Below are positions 1 through 7,419 of a stretch of DNA of 8,074 nucleotides, piece by piece. The notes under the pieces are model-generated. The model searched no databases. It was not told the DNA's origin and saw nothing but the letters and a program-made list of their open reading frames with translations. The DNA lies in NCBI GenBank assembly GCA_965372385.1, contig CBDVCD010000151.1:1-8074 (forward strand), written 5' to 3'. The stretch comes from JASJBU01 sp965372385. Lineage in GTDB: Bacteria; Pseudomonadota; Gammaproteobacteria; Chromatiales; Chromatiaceae. Position 1 is the stretch's first letter. Each line of letters starts with the position of its first letter. A program made the translations under genes and the position numbers.

Positions 1-90
1 CTGAGCGTCTAGATGGAATTGGGGATCATGGTTATTTCCCCCATGGGTCCTGAGCACAATCGTAGATATAACAACTCAAGAAATTAACGA
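1..90 (+). promoter_or_regulatory. Leader upstream of the hybrid kinase gene
   Basis: This short region must hold the promoter of the kinase gene unless transcription enters from outside the window. A TATAAC at 67-72 could serve as a -10 box, but no good -35 box lies at the right distance and the resulting leader would be very short. GGGGA (21-25) can pair with TCCCC (37-41) around an 11-base loop, and CCCATGGG (40-47) is a perfect palindrome. The purine run AAGAAA at 78-83, seven bases before the ATG, is the only ribosome-binding candidate and is weak. One frame is open from the window edge to a TGA at 51-53 and could be the tail of an upstream gene, but 16 codons are too few to judge. Confidence 0.3.
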
Positions 91-3000
91 ATGAGGCTCT
101 TAACCCATACCAGTATAACGCAGAGGCTCAGACGCTTAACCCTGCTGGTCAGCGTCTTTTCCGCGCTGACTGCCTTCCTGATCCATGTAGCGATTGCAGA
201 TCATCTCACGCTTGCAATCCTGCTGTTGATCTGCCTCATTGTGGGTGTGTTAAGCCTTTTTCATGGCATGCAACGGCGGATCTCAGATCCCATCGAAAAA
301 CTGATAGTCGACATCCGGGGGATATCGGAAAGACAGGATTACAGCTTGCGCATGCCGACGGACGCCAAGGACGGAATTGGCTCCCTCGCCGATGAATTCA
401 ATGCACTACTGGAGCAGATCGAACAGCGCGATCGATCTCTTGCCTCCTACAACGACGAATTAGAGGAAAGAGTAGCGCGGAGGACAGCCAGTCTCCAGCA
501 GGCCATGGAAGCGACTGATGCCGCCAACCAGGCAAAAAGTGAGTTTCTGGCTACCATGAGCCATGAGATCCGCACACCCATGAACGGCGTATTGGGTATG
601 ACCGAGCTATTGCTCGACAGTGGACTCGATGAACGGGCACGCCGCCTGGCGGATACCGCACACCGTTCCGCGGATGCCTTGTTGAGAGTGATCAACAATA
701 TTCTTGACTTCTCAAAGATTGAAGCGAACAAGCTGCAGCTCAACAAGGAGGATTTCGATCTGCGGGCCTTGCTCGAGGATACCCTGGAGGCGGTCGCGAT
801 TCAGGCTCACCGCAAAGGGCTGGAGCTGGTACCGAATTTACCTCCAGATCTGCCACACTGGATACACGGGGATGCAGCCAGGCTGCGCCAAATACTGATA
901 AATCTCCTGAGCAACGCGGTAAAGTTTACTGACCGGGGTGAGGTACGCCTGACAAGCCGGGTAGTGGAGCGTAAGGTCGATAGCCTGCAGGTGGAGTTTG
1001 ATGTCTCCGACACCGGCCCAGGTATCCCTCCCCATCAGCAGGCAACCATCTTTGATGCCTTCAAACAAAATGCTGGGCCCACCAAACGCCGCCAGGGTAG
1101 CATGGGGCTTGGCCTGGCGATTGCAAAGCGTCTGGTTGAACTGATGGGGGGTTCCCTTGAACTGGAAAGCAGATCGGGGAATGGGACCCACTTTCACTTC
1201 AGCATACATTTAGCCGCTGCCCGACAAGAAAAGACTGAAGTATCCGGGCCCGAGATATTGCACGAGGTTCGGGTGCTGATCGTGGACGATCATGCGGTCA
1301 ATCGAGAGATTTTACACCAGCAGGTTCTTGCCTGGGGCATGCGTAACGGCAGTACCGCTTCCGCAACAGAGGCGCTCAATATCCTGCGTCAGGCAGCCCA
1401 TCGCGATGACCCCTATCAGATCGTCCTACTGGACTGGCAGTTACCCGAGCTGAATGGATTGGAACTCGCGCGTGAGATCCTGGCTGACGTTTCCATCCCA
1501 CCCGTTCATTTGGTCATGCTCAGTTCCACCGGGTCAGATGCAGAATACACCCTGGCCCGCGACATGGGTATCTCTCGTTTCCTGCATAAACCGGTCCGTC
1601 AGAACCAGTTACTCGAATGCCTGCGTGAAGTAATGGGCGAGAAAATCGCCTCCGCCAGGGAGGTTAAACCCGCCAGCGTACGGCAGGACGGACGCATCCT
1701 GCTCGCCGAGGACAACCCGGTAAACCAGGAAGTCACCCTGAGCATGCTGGAAATCATCGGTTGCAGGGCTGACTTGGCGGAAGACGGCGAGGAAGCACTG
1801 CAGGCAGCCAGCAATACCGTCTATGACCTGATCCTCATGGATTGTCTGATGCCCGAGATGGATGGGGTTGACGCGACCCGTGAAATCCGCCGGATGGAGC
1901 GGGAAAAGGTGCGTCAGAGGGTACCCATCATTGCCCTTACGGCAAATGTGCAAAAGGGCATAGAGGAGCAGTGCAAAGAGGCTGGAATGGATGACTACCT
2001 CAGCAAGCCCTTCAACCAGCAGCAGCTGACAAACTTGCTGGCTAAATGGTTGCCCCTCCTCGAAAACGCGAGTGAGGATAACAGCAACCCTGATGTGGTA
2101 GTGAGACAGGTACTGGAGCCTTTACCTCTGAAACAACTGCGCCAACTTAGGGAGGCCAGTGGACGGGACGTGCTGGGCAAATCCATTGGCTACTATCTGG
2201 AACAGACACCGGGTGATGTCGAAAAGCTCCACCAGGCCCTCGAGGCAGAGGATAGCACGACCCTACTGCGAATAGCGCACAGCCTGAAATCCAGCAGTGC
2301 CAACCTTGGCGCCATGGCATTCTCCAAGCTCTGTGCTGAGCTGGAATCCATCGCTCGAGAGAAGCAGCTGATGGAAGCATCCGATCTACTGCATGCGATC
2401 GAACAAATGCATCCACGAATCCTGGAAGCCCTGCGGAAGATCGGCACCCAACCATCTGGACCGGCAGTTGAGAGCATCAGAAAACCCCTGGTCAGCGGTA
2501 GGTTACTGCTGGTGGATGACGACCAGGGGTTTCGACTCACCAGCGCTGAAGCCTTGATCGCCGCCGGCTTTAAAGTGGACGAAGCGGCAAATGGTCATGA
2601 AGCCTTTGCACGGATCAAGCAGCAGCGCCCGGATCTTGTCTTGGTCGACGCCTTGATGGATGACATGGACGGTTTCGAATTCTGTCGGCTCCTGCATGAG
2701 TCTGCTGAGCATAAGGGCATTCCCATCATGATGGTGACCGGCCTGGATGATATGGATTCCGTGAATCGGGCATTCGAATCGGGCGCCGAGGGATTTATCA
2801 CCAAACCCGTCAACTACACCCTGCTAATTCATCGTATCCGCTTTCAACTGCGTGCCATGGAAAATGCCAAGGCCCTGCAGGAGAGTCGTGAAAGACTGGC
2901 AACCGCACAACGCCTGGCCCATCTTGGCTATTGGCGTTGGGATGCAAAAAGCGATGCTTTTGAACTCTCTGAACAGCTGCTAGAAATGCTGGGCGCCAAG

Positions 3001-4599
3001 CAGGCCCTCTTCGGACACAACCTGAATGCCTATCTGCACTATATTCACCTGGATGATCTTGAATTTATCGAACAACATTTCCGTTTAATGTTGCAGGATG
3101 GCCCACTCGAACCTGTTGATTACCGCCTGGTGGTCAGTGATGGTCGTATCATTACCGTCCATCAGGAGGTGGACCTGGTATCAAACGATAGCCACATCGC
3201 ATTGGGCACGGTACAGGACATCACCCAACAACGTTCATCTGAACGGCGTATCCGTCAACTGGCCTATCAAGACGAATTAACCGGTCTGGCAAGTCGTGCC
3301 TACTTCTACAAACACACCGATGACGTAATCAAGACTGCACAGCGACGGGAAGAGTGTTTCGCCCTCCTCTACCTGGACCTGGACGGTTTCAAGGACGTGA
3401 ATGACAGCCTGGGTCACGATATTGGCGATCGTCTGCTGCAAGCCGTGGCGCAACGCGTGCAGACAGTATTACGGGAGGCGGATTTCGTCGCCCGCTTGAG
3501 CGGCGATGAGTTTTGCATCCTGGTAAACAATATTACCGATGAATATTCCTCAGCCGATGTGGCTGACCGCTGCCTGCGGGAGATCAACCAGCCGGTTGAT
3601 CTGGGAGTACAGCTGATTCGACCAAGATGCAGTATTGGCATTGCTCATTACCCCCAGGATGGTACAACGCTGCAGTCCCTGCTGAAAGCCGCCGATAGCG
3701 CCATGTACGCAGCAAAGGCGGATGGCAAACACCGTTATGCCTTCTACCAACCCGAACTCACCACTCAGGCGGAACAACGTCTTGAGATGGAGCAGCAACT
3801 GCGCCAAGCCATTGAGAAAGGTGAGTTGGAGCTTCACTATCAACCTCAAGTGGCCTTGAACAACGGCCGGCTGGTCGGCGTTGAGGCCCTGGTTCGCTGG
3901 CGTCATGCAACCAGAGGGCTGGTGCCACCGGATGAATTCATTGGCGTTGCTGAGCGTATCGGACTGATCAAACCACTGGGTGAGTGGGTGCTTCAATCCG
4001 CGTGCAAGCAGGCTGCCAAGTGGCGCGATATGGGGCTCCCGACCTTTCGCATGGCAGTCAATATCTCCCCCATCCACTTTCAGGATCCCGACATTCTGGT
4101 TGCCGTCGCAAAGGTTTTGCAGGAGAGTGGATGCGATCCAGCCAATCTCGAACTGGAGATCACCGAAAGTGTGGTGCAGACCACGGGGGAAAACATGACA
4201 ATGTTTGCGCGCCTGCGGGAGATGGGAGTACAGATCGCCATTGATGATTTTGGCACCGGTTACTCCTCATTGGCCTCCCTAAAGTACCTTCCCATCGACT
4301 GCCTGAAGGTGGACCGTCTATTCATCACTGACATGCTCAAGGACCCGGACTCATCCATCATCATGGGCACTATTGTGAGCGTTGCTCATGCGCTGGGTCA
4401 CAGCGTGGTCGCCGAAGGAGTAGAAACCCGGGAACAACTGAAAGTGCTGAACGGTATTGGTTGCGACATGGCACAGGGCTACTATTTCAGCCACCCCGTA
4501 CCTGCCGACCAGATCCCGGCCCTGGTGGAAACCAACTTCCTGCATAATCAACCAACTGATACACCTAACCCCCCTCTGATGATTGCAAAGGAAGGCTGA
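91..4599 (+). CDS. Hybrid histidine kinase with phosphorelay and GGDEF-EAL output
   Basis: Inner-membrane sensor that probably couples a phosphorelay to cyclic-di-GMP turnover. Two hydrophobic helices (about 17-36 and 39-57) with almost no periplasmic loop lead into HAMP (58-112) and a coiled coil (110-148). The kinase core has the H box SHEIRTP (H158), N box (N271, N275), DTGPGI (307-312) and GLGLAI (339-344). Receiver 1 (392-515) has D399/D400, D448 and K500. Receiver 2 (535-653) has E540/D541, D584, T617 and K639. The HPt domain (about 675-783) has AHSLKSSSANLG with H730. Receiver 3 (803-922) has D809/D810, D853, T883 and K905. A PAS-like domain (930-1048) precedes GGDEF (1058-1218), which has SGDEF at 1137-1141 and an inhibitory-site RxxD at 1128-1131. 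The EAL domain (about 1232-1475) has EALVRW, ELEITES, DDFGTGYSS and AEGVET, so both enzyme activities look possible. The start is the first ATG and leads directly into the membrane helices. The stop overlaps the next gene. The domains are certain; the signal and the net output direction are unknown. Confidence 0.95.
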   Translation: MRLLTHTSITQRLRRLTLLVSVFSALTAFLIHVAIADHLTLAILLLICLIVGVLSLFHGMQRRISDPIEKLIVDIRGISERQDYSLRMPTDAKDGIGSLADEFNALLEQIEQRDRSLASYNDELEERVARRTASLQQAMEATDAANQAKSEFLATMSHEIRTPMNGVLGMTELLLDSGLDERARRLADTAHRSADALLRVINNILDFSKIEANKLQLNKEDFDLRALLEDTLEAVAIQAHRKGLELVPNLPPDLPHWIHGDAARLRQILINLLSNAVKFTDRGEVRLTSRVVERKVDSLQVEFDVSDTGPGIPPHQQATIFDAFKQNAGPTKRRQGSMGLGLAIAKRLVELMGGSLELESRSGNGTHFHFSIHLAAARQEKTEVSGPEILHEVRVLIVDDHAVNREILHQQVLAWGMRNGSTASATEALNILRQAAHRDDPYQIVLLDWQLPELNGLELAREILADVSIPPVHLVMLSSTGSDAEYTLARDMGISRFLHKPVRQNQLLECLREVMGEKIASAREVKPASVRQDGRILLAEDNPVNQEVTLSMLEIIGCRADLAEDGEEALQAASNTVYDLILMDCLMPEMDGVDATREIRRMEREKVRQRVPIIALTANVQKGIEEQCKEAGMDDYLSKPFNQQQLTNLLAKWLPLLENASEDNSNPDVVVRQVLEPLPLKQLRQLREASGRDVLGKSIGYYLEQTPGDVEKLHQALEAEDSTTLLRIAHSLKSSSANLGAMAFSKLCAELESIAREKQLMEASDLLHAIEQMHPRILEALRKIGTQPSGPAVESIRKPLVSGRLLLVDDDQGFRLTSAEALIAAGFKVDEAANGHEAFARIKQQRPDLVLVDALMDDMDGFEFCRLLHESAEHKGIPIMMVTGLDDMDSVNRAFESGAEGFITKPVNYTLLIHRIRFQLRAMENAKALQESRERLATAQRLAHLGYWRWDAKSDAFELSEQLLEMLGAKQALFGHNLNAYLHYIHLDDLEFIEQHFRLMLQDGPLEPVDYRLVVSDGRIITVHQEVDLVSNDSHIALGTVQDITQQRSSERRIRQLAYQDELTGLASRAYFYKHTDDVIKTAQRREECFALLYLDLDGFKDVNDSLGHDIGDRLLQAVAQRVQTVLREADFVARLSGDEFCILVNNITDEYSSADVADRCLREINQPVDLGVQLIRPRCSIGIAHYPQDGTTLQSLLKAADSAMYAAKADGKHRYAFYQPELTTQAEQRLEMEQQLRQAIEKGELELHYQPQVALNNGRLVGVEALVRWRHATRGLVPPDEFIGVAERIGLIKPLGEWVLQSACKQAAKWRDMGLPTFRMAVNISPIHFQDPDILVAVAKVLQESGCDPANLELEITESVVQTTGENMTMFARLREMGVQIAIDDFGTGYSSLASLKYLPIDCLKVDRLFITDMLKDPDSSIIMGTIVSVAHALGHSVVAEGVETREQLKVLNGIGCDMAQGYYFSHPVPADQIPALVETNFLHNQPTDTPNPPLMIAKEG
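4587..4595 (+). promoter_or_regulatory. Ribosome binding site for the HDOD gene
   Basis: AAAGGAAGG lies inside the last codons of the kinase gene. Its AAGGA core ends six bases before the ATG at 4599. It is a strong Shine-Dalgarno match and fixes the start of the HDOD gene at the ATG that shares one base with the kinase TGA. The arrangement indicates translational coupling. Confidence 0.75.
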
Positions 4600-5462
4600 T
4601 GCATATTGAAAACCTGAATCACTCCCCACTGGACAGAATAAAAACCAATCAGCTACCGACACTGCCATCGGATATTAGCTATTTGGTGGAGTCCATGCTG
4701 GACGAGTCGATCAATTTCCGCCAACTTGCCCAGGTTATCGAGCGATTTCCCAGTATAGCCGCCCGTTTGATCGCCCTGGCCAATTCTGCCTGGTCTGCCC
4801 CCATCAACCCAATAAACTCCCTGGAGATGGCCTGCTCAAGGCTAGGGTTTGGGGTTGTCAGGAGCACCTGTATCGCATTGGCCGTGGCTTCACCTTTTGA
4901 CTCGACACGCTGCCCCGCATTCAAGCCGGAAACCTTTTGGTGCCATGCGCTCCTCCTAGCGGATGCATCCACCTGGCTCGCCCAGGCAGCACCGATTCAG
5001 TCCAGGTTGTCGCCCCAGATAGCCAGGACAGCCGGCCTATTGCATAAGCTGGGTTTACTCTGGCTAGCTGACCAACTGCCTGATGAAACCCATCAAGCCA
5101 TTCTGAAAAAACAAAACGATCCGAACACCACACTCAAACGGGCTTTACACAGCCTTATCGGCATAGATTATCTTGATGTCGGCGCTGTTCTCGCAAAAGC
5201 ATGGAAGATGCCCGAACCATTGGCAACTGCGATGTCTCGTGACAGCCTCTCTGATGAAATGCCCTATTGGGGGACCATTCTCATTGTAATCACCGCGGAC
5301 TCCATGGTCTCACGGCTTAGGCAAGAGGCACCTTGGCTGGACTCTGACTCACGTCTAGCAACCCTAGGGATAGATTCCCAGGCGGCAGATGAGGTCTTTC
5401 AGAAACTCACTCGGCAGTATTCGGTTACACTGGGATTGGCAAGTATGCTATTTAGCCGTTGA
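4599..5462 (+). CDS. HDOD domain signalling protein
   Basis: A 287-residue soluble protein made almost entirely of one HDOD domain, a relative of the HD phosphohydrolases that usually lacks enzymatic activity and acts as a regulatory or scaffold module beside two-component and cyclic-di-GMP proteins. Family hallmarks are the opening LPTLPSDISYLVE (19-31), AARLIALANSAW (54-65), SLEMACSRLGFGVVRS (74-89), TAGLLHKLGLLWLADQ (144-159) and GAVLAKAWKMPEPLATAM (195-212). At the position of the metal-binding His-Asp pair the protein reads H149-K150, so HD hydrolase chemistry is unlikely. There is no signal peptide or membrane helix. The ATG overlaps the kinase stop by one base (TGATG) and has a good ribosome binding site, so the two genes are probably made together. 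An accessory role to the upstream GGDEF-EAL protein is inferred from this context only. Confidence 0.88.
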   Translation: MHIENLNHSPLDRIKTNQLPTLPSDISYLVESMLDESINFRQLAQVIERFPSIAARLIALANSAWSAPINPINSLEMACSRLGFGVVRSTCIALAVASPFDSTRCPAFKPETFWCHALLLADASTWLAQAAPIQSRLSPQIARTAGLLHKLGLLWLADQLPDETHQAILKKQNDPNTTLKRALHSLIGIDYLDVGAVLAKAWKMPEPLATAMSRDSLSDEMPYWGTILIVITADSMVSRLRQEAPWLDSDSRLATLGIDSQAADEVFQKLTRQYSVTLGLASMLFSR

Positions 5463-5478
5463 TCCCAACCAGCATTCC

Positions 5479-6174
5479 TCAGACGGGCCCATAGCCAATG
5501 ACTACAGCCAATCCCAAACCCAGGGTGACCAGGCCTACCATCGCCTTCAAGCCATTATGTGCCCAGGTCAGGGTATGGGAGGAATAGCGCAGTGGCAGAG
5601 CGATGATCATGGCAAGCAGCCCCATACCCAGGATGGAACCAGCACCAAACAACAGAATGTAGACTAGCCCCTGAACGGGTGAGATGGCTGTCTCGAGGGT
5701 CAACAGGATCAATGCGGCGGATCCCGCCATACCATGCATCATGCCGACGAAAAGCGCGCGTAATGGAAAACGCTCCGGGTGTGCATGTCCATGGAGATCC
5801 GTGGCGTGGTCGCCACCACCTCGATGCGAATGGGCATGAAAGTGGTGTACCTCTCCGTGTGCGTGGAGATGGAAATGGATTCGTTCTCTGATCAGACGCC
5901 GCAGCACATCCAGGCCCAGCAGGATCAGCATCAACCCAACCAACAGTTCAAGGAGCTGAGCCAGCTGCACCGGCATCACGGTATCCAGCAGCAAAACCAG
6001 GCCCGAGAAAAGAAACAAGGTCAGGGTATGCCCCATACCCCAGACCATTCCCTGACGAGCCGTATCTCCCAGCGAACGACTCTGAGTCGCCAGGGACGCC
6101 ACGGCCGCCACATGATCCGCCTCCATGGCATGTTGCAGCCCAATCAACAGACCCAACAATAGAACAGCTGTCAT
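5479..6174 (-). CDS. Histidine-rich nickel/cobalt-type transporter (UreH/RcnA-like)
   Basis: A 231-residue inner-membrane protein of the nickel/cobalt transporter superfamily. The first helix contains the metal-site signature HX4DH (H15, D20, H21 in HAMEADH). The second helix carries GMGHT (46-50) and a later one GMMHGMAGSAAL (144-155), all typical of UreH/NicO-like permeases. About six hydrophobic segments are visible, near 1-19, 45-64, 70-93, 138-160, 165-192 and 206-228. Between the third and fourth lies a loop (100-132) with 13 histidines in 33 residues, a likely metal-binding tether. A GGAG sequence eight bases before the ATG (6183-6186, minus strand) supports the start. The gene converges on the HDOD gene with only 16 bases between stops. 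No urease, hydrogenase or metal regulator is visible nearby, so import versus export and nickel versus cobalt cannot be decided. Confidence 0.85.
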   Translation of the reverse strand: MTAVLLLGLLIGLQHAMEADHVAAVASLATQSRSLGDTARQGMVWGMGHTLTLFLFSGLVLLLDTVMPVQLAQLLELLVGLMLILLGLDVLRRLIRERIHFHLHAHGEVHHFHAHSHRGGGDHATDLHGHAHPERFPLRALFVGMMHGMAGSAALILLTLETAISPVQGLVYILLFGAGSILGMGLLAMIIALPLRYSSHTLTWAHNGLKAMVGLVTLGLGLAVVIGYGPV

Positions 6175-6228
6175 ATTCCGCGCTCCATTCTCTCTCCAAA
6201 CAGTCTCATGAGGGTATACCTGGATTGG

Positions 6229-6237
6229 TGCTACAAT
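6229..6237 (+). promoter_or_regulatory. Candidate extended -10 promoter of the phosphopantetheinyl transferase gene
   Basis: TGCTACAAT matches the extended -10 pattern TGnTATAAT with one mismatch. Transcription would begin near 6244, giving a leader of about 23 bases to the ATG at 6267. This lies in the 92-base gap between two divergent genes, where a promoter is required. No good -35 box is seen. If correct, it excludes the in-frame TTG at 6225 as a start. Confidence 0.45.
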
Positions 6238-6266
6238 CTACACTAAGAATATTCTGGACCTACCCC

Positions 6267-6908
6267 ATGAAGCTAGCAAGCCTCTTCCCCGCCGAGGTTG
6301 TTACTGTTACCGCCACGCCTGAGATGTGGTCAACGCCGGTTTTTCCGGAAGAGGAGGCGTTGATCAGCCAGGCCCTGGAAAAACGTCAGCGGGAGTTTCG
6401 TGCCGGGCGTCACTGCGCCCATGCCGCCTTGGAAAGACTGGGACACCCCAGAGAACCCATTCTACGTGACCCCAAGCGTGCTCCATTATGGCCTAAAGGT
6501 TACCTGGGGAGCATCTCACACTGCAGGGACTTTTGCCTGGCGGTCTGTTGCCCGACTAGTACAATCAAGGGCTTGGGGGTGGATGTGGAGCCATTGGCGC
6601 CACTTAAGCCGGGCATCTGCAACTATATTCAGACCGAGGCTGAAAACACCTTCATGCAAGCAAATTCAGACCTGCCGGAGAGGCTGATCTTCAGCGCCAA
6701 GGAGAGCCTCTACAAATGTCTCTACCCGCTGGTTAAGGACTTTTTCGGTTTTCACTCAGTTGAACTTAAAATAGACAGGATCAACCAACAATTTACCTTT
6801 GCCCCAACGGCAAAATTACAGATCACTCTTCCCGCGGATCTCGGTATCCACGGAAATTATCTGATAAGCAAAAATCATCTGTTGACCAGTTGTTATTTGA
6901 CGCATTGA
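6267..6908 (+). CDS. 4'-phosphopantetheinyl transferase, EntD-like
   Basis: This enzyme should transfer the 4'-phosphopantetheine arm of coenzyme A to a serine of a carrier protein, activating acyl, peptidyl or aryl carrier domains. The 213-residue product has the family motifs in order: a basic N-terminal FRAGRHCAHAAL (44-55), GSISHC (81-86), GVDVEP (104-109, with metal ligands D106 and E108) and FSAKESLYK (142-150, with E146 and K150). The FSAKES form and the length are typical of EntD-type rather than Sfp-type enzymes. An in-frame TTG at 6225 would add 14 residues; the ATG is preferred because it follows the likely promoter and gives the usual EntD-like start. No clear Shine-Dalgarno is seen. 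No siderophore, polyketide or peptide synthase genes lie nearby, so its carrier-protein substrate is unknown. The last third of the gene is visibly more AT-rich than its start. Confidence 0.88.
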   Translation: MKLASLFPAEVVTVTATPEMWSTPVFPEEEALISQALEKRQREFRAGRHCAHAALERLGHPREPILRDPKRAPLWPKGYLGSISHCRDFCLAVCCPTSTIKGLGVDVEPLAPLKPGICNYIQTEAENTFMQANSDLPERLIFSAKESLYKCLYPLVKDFFGFHSVELKIDRINQQFTFAPTAKLQITLPADLGIHGNYLISKNHLLTSCYLTH

Positions 6909-6912
6909 AAGA

Positions 6913-7380
6913 CTATTCGGTCAGCATGGAAATGCTCTGGGCGGTCCATCTATCACTACCCAGGGTGGGCTTACCCATACCGTTCCAAAGATCGACCATC
7001 TGATCAAAGGAGATTGCATTCATCTTCAACTCATTTGCCTCACGCCGCAGGGCACTTGTGTAGCACCCCTTACCCACCAGTGCGATGAGTCTGTCATAAT
7101 CGACATCCGTCGAAAACTGCTCGGCCAGCATCTCCATCACATCTTCCATCTGATGGGATTCAAGCAGCTCAGCGGCGGCGGCTGATAGTGCTTCATCCTC
7201 CGCCATCTTTAAATCCACCAGTGCCATTTCAATACCGCCACGGCGGTGTGTACGCTCTTCCCAGCTTTCCACGGCGGATTTAACATGGGATGAAACCAGA
7301 TGAGGATAGTTCCGCATCAACCGTTCCAATTGCACAGCCGCCACGTCGGCTATCTCCAGGAACCTTGATTGATCCAGCAT
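6913..7380 (-). CDS. Uncharacterised 155-residue helical protein
   Basis: I do not recognise this protein. It is predicted to be soluble and almost wholly helical, with no signal peptide or membrane segment. It is acidic in the middle (MAEDEALSAAAAELLESHQ, then MEDVMEMLAEQFS) and rich in Leu, Ala, Glu and Met. The alternation of short amphipathic helices resembles alpha-helical repeat or HEAT-like folds, such as DUF2336-type proteins, but this is only an impression. A single cysteine occurs in GKGCYTSALRREANELKM. The start is the first ATG; AAGAG about ten bases upstream is a weak ribosome binding site. Its stop lies four bases from the stop of the convergent transferase gene. It is divergent from queD across a 102-base gap containing inverted repeats. 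The consistent codon use and long open frame argue for a real gene; the function is unknown. Confidence 0.7.
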   Translation of the reverse strand: MLDQSRFLEIADVAAVQLERLMRNYPHLVSSHVKSAVESWEERTHRRGGIEMALVDLKMAEDEALSAAAAELLESHQMEDVMEMLAEQFSTDVDYDRLIALVGKGCYTSALRREANELKMNAISFDQMVDLWNGMGKPTLGSDRWTAQSISMLTE

Positions 7381-7399
7381 ATTTCTTGCTCTTGAAATT

Positions 7400-7419
7400 T
7401 AACCCGTTAGTATGGGTTA
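7400..7419. promoter_or_regulatory. Inverted repeat between divergent genes
   Basis: TAACCC (7400-7405) and GGGTTA (7414-7419) are perfect six-base inverted arms around GTTAGTAT. The site lies 20 bases before the start of the minus-strand unknown gene and within the only space for both divergent promoters. It could be an operator or the first hairpin of a queD leader. No matching regulator is recognised. Confidence 0.4.

Noticed and set aside
838..1209. 123-codon minus-strand open frame
   Set aside because: It is antisense to the kinase ATPase domain, where the conserved N and G boxes are clearly encoded on the plus strand.
3550..4077. 175-codon minus-strand open frame
   Set aside because: It lies wholly inside the GGDEF-EAL coding sequence, whose motifs are intact, and its translation shows no recognisable domain.
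5463..5478. Bidirectional terminator between the convergent HDOD and transporter genes
   Set aside because: Only a four-pair GTTG/CAAC match is visible across the gap, with no T runs, which is too weak to call.
5389..5667. 92-codon plus-strand open frame spanning the gap after the HDOD gene
   Set aside because: It overlaps the end of the HDOD gene and the transporter in the wrong frame, and lacks a family match.
5779..6162. 127-codon plus-strand open frame
   Set aside because: It is antisense to the transporter gene; its Gln/His-rich translation is the reverse reading of the histidine-rich loop and membrane segments.
6225..6266. TTG start giving a longer phosphopantetheinyl transferase
   Set aside because: The added residues are not family-like and the TTG lies upstream of the likely transcription start.
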